From: Methanobacteriota archaeon
Lineage (GTDB): Archaea; Hydrothermarchaeota; Hydrothermarchaeia; Hydrothermarchaeales; BMS3B
Direction: 5' to 3'
Assembly (NCBI GenBank): GCA_003229935.1
Contig: QIGD01000092.1
Coordinates: 1-5,783, forward strand
DNA length: 5,783 nt
Shown one piece after another: positions 5,695 to 5,783 of the stretch (its first letter is position 1; every line of letters starts with the position of its first letter). Position numbers and translations under genes: made by a program. The notes under the pieces are model-generated. The model had not been told where the DNA came from. It worked only from the letters and a program-made list of their open reading frames with translations, and did not search any database.

Positions 5695-5783
5695 GTGAAC
5701 TACCCACGACTAAAGTCGTGGGCTTCCTGAGTCATAGGTTTATCTTGTGCTTGACCTCGAACAGGCATAAAATCGGTGTATCC
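5695..5783 (-). ncRNA. Predicted 3' part of a tnpB-associated omega-RNA with right-end hairpin
   Basis: On the minus strand the perfect palindrome CCCACGAC-TTTA-GTCGTGGG (5722-5703) is followed by TAGTTCAC (5702-5695). This is the arrangement I recall for ISDra2-like right ends, where a GACTTTAGTC hairpin is followed by TTCAA and then the guide. In that family the omega-RNA covers the 3' end of tnpB and runs past the element end, so the guide would be the next bases, about 5694 down to 5675. The 5' part lies outside the window, and function is inferred from architecture only. Confidence 0.5.
5700..5783 (-). CDS. tnpB: Probable TnpB (IS200/IS605 family OrfB) C-terminal tail, partial
   Basis: The minus-strand frame entering from beyond the window end gives 27 residues and a TAG at 5702-5700, ending MTQEAHDFSRG. 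The stop lies in the right-end hairpin region, and tails of the EAH.FSRG type arise because tnpB ends within the palindrome. None of the RuvC or zinc-finger motifs are in view, so intactness cannot be judged. The assignment depends on the hairpin context. The rest of the gene should continue to the right of the window. Confidence 0.5.
   Translation of the reverse strand, partial: GYTDFMPVRGQAQDKPMTQEAHDFSRG

Noticed and set aside
1..5783. CRISPR array or defence system
   Set aside because: No regularly spaced short repeats are present. The only repeats are two copies of the MITE-like element and three tnpB right-end palindromes.

Overview
The window looks like chromosomal DNA from a euryarchaeon, probably related to methanogens, ANME or Archaeoglobi. 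The evidence is a small ribosomal protein of the archaeal/eukaryotic S17e family, a perfect archaeal TATA box, strong GGAGGTGAT-type ribosome binding sites, heavy AGA/AGG arginine codon use, and a tRNA gene without an encoded CCA end. The exact lineage cannot be read from this sequence.

Layout. Positions 1-78 hold the right end of a short non-coding inverted-repeat element (MITE-like) next to half of a palindrome typical of IS200/IS605-family (tnpB) right ends. A DUF1015 gene (190-1461, +) follows. It meets a minus-strand pair tail to tail with no intergenic base: a class I SAM methyltransferase (1462-2448) and, upstream of it, a signal peptide peptidase SppA (2450-3373). A divergent AT-rich promoter region (about 3374-3467) separates sppA from a tight plus-strand operon: ribosomal protein S17e (3468-3665), dapA (3668-4552) and dapB (4557-5378). 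DapA and DapB catalyse consecutive steps of lysine/diaminopimelate synthesis (aspartate semialdehyde + pyruvate to the dihydrodipicolinate hydrate, then reduction).

The last 400 bases are a mobile-element graveyard around an essential tRNA. A tnpB-type right-end palindrome begins inside the last codons of dapB, and a second, complete copy of the 107-bp MITE-like element is inserted exactly in its loop. tRNA-Pro(UGG) follows on the minus strand (5555-5628). An intact right-end hairpin then follows, overlapping the last codons of a probable tnpB gene that enters from beyond the window end.

Main points of interest: (1) the same MITE-like element sits in the same loop tetranucleotide (TAAA/TTTA) of two different tnpB right-end/omega-RNA hairpins, in opposite orientations relative to the hairpin; (2) S17e appears to start at a non-canonical AUC codon; (3) the stop codon of dapB appears to be supplied by the end of a mobile element; (4) tRNA-Pro lies downstream of, and in line with, a predicted omega-RNA whose guide would come from the tRNA's own upstream region.
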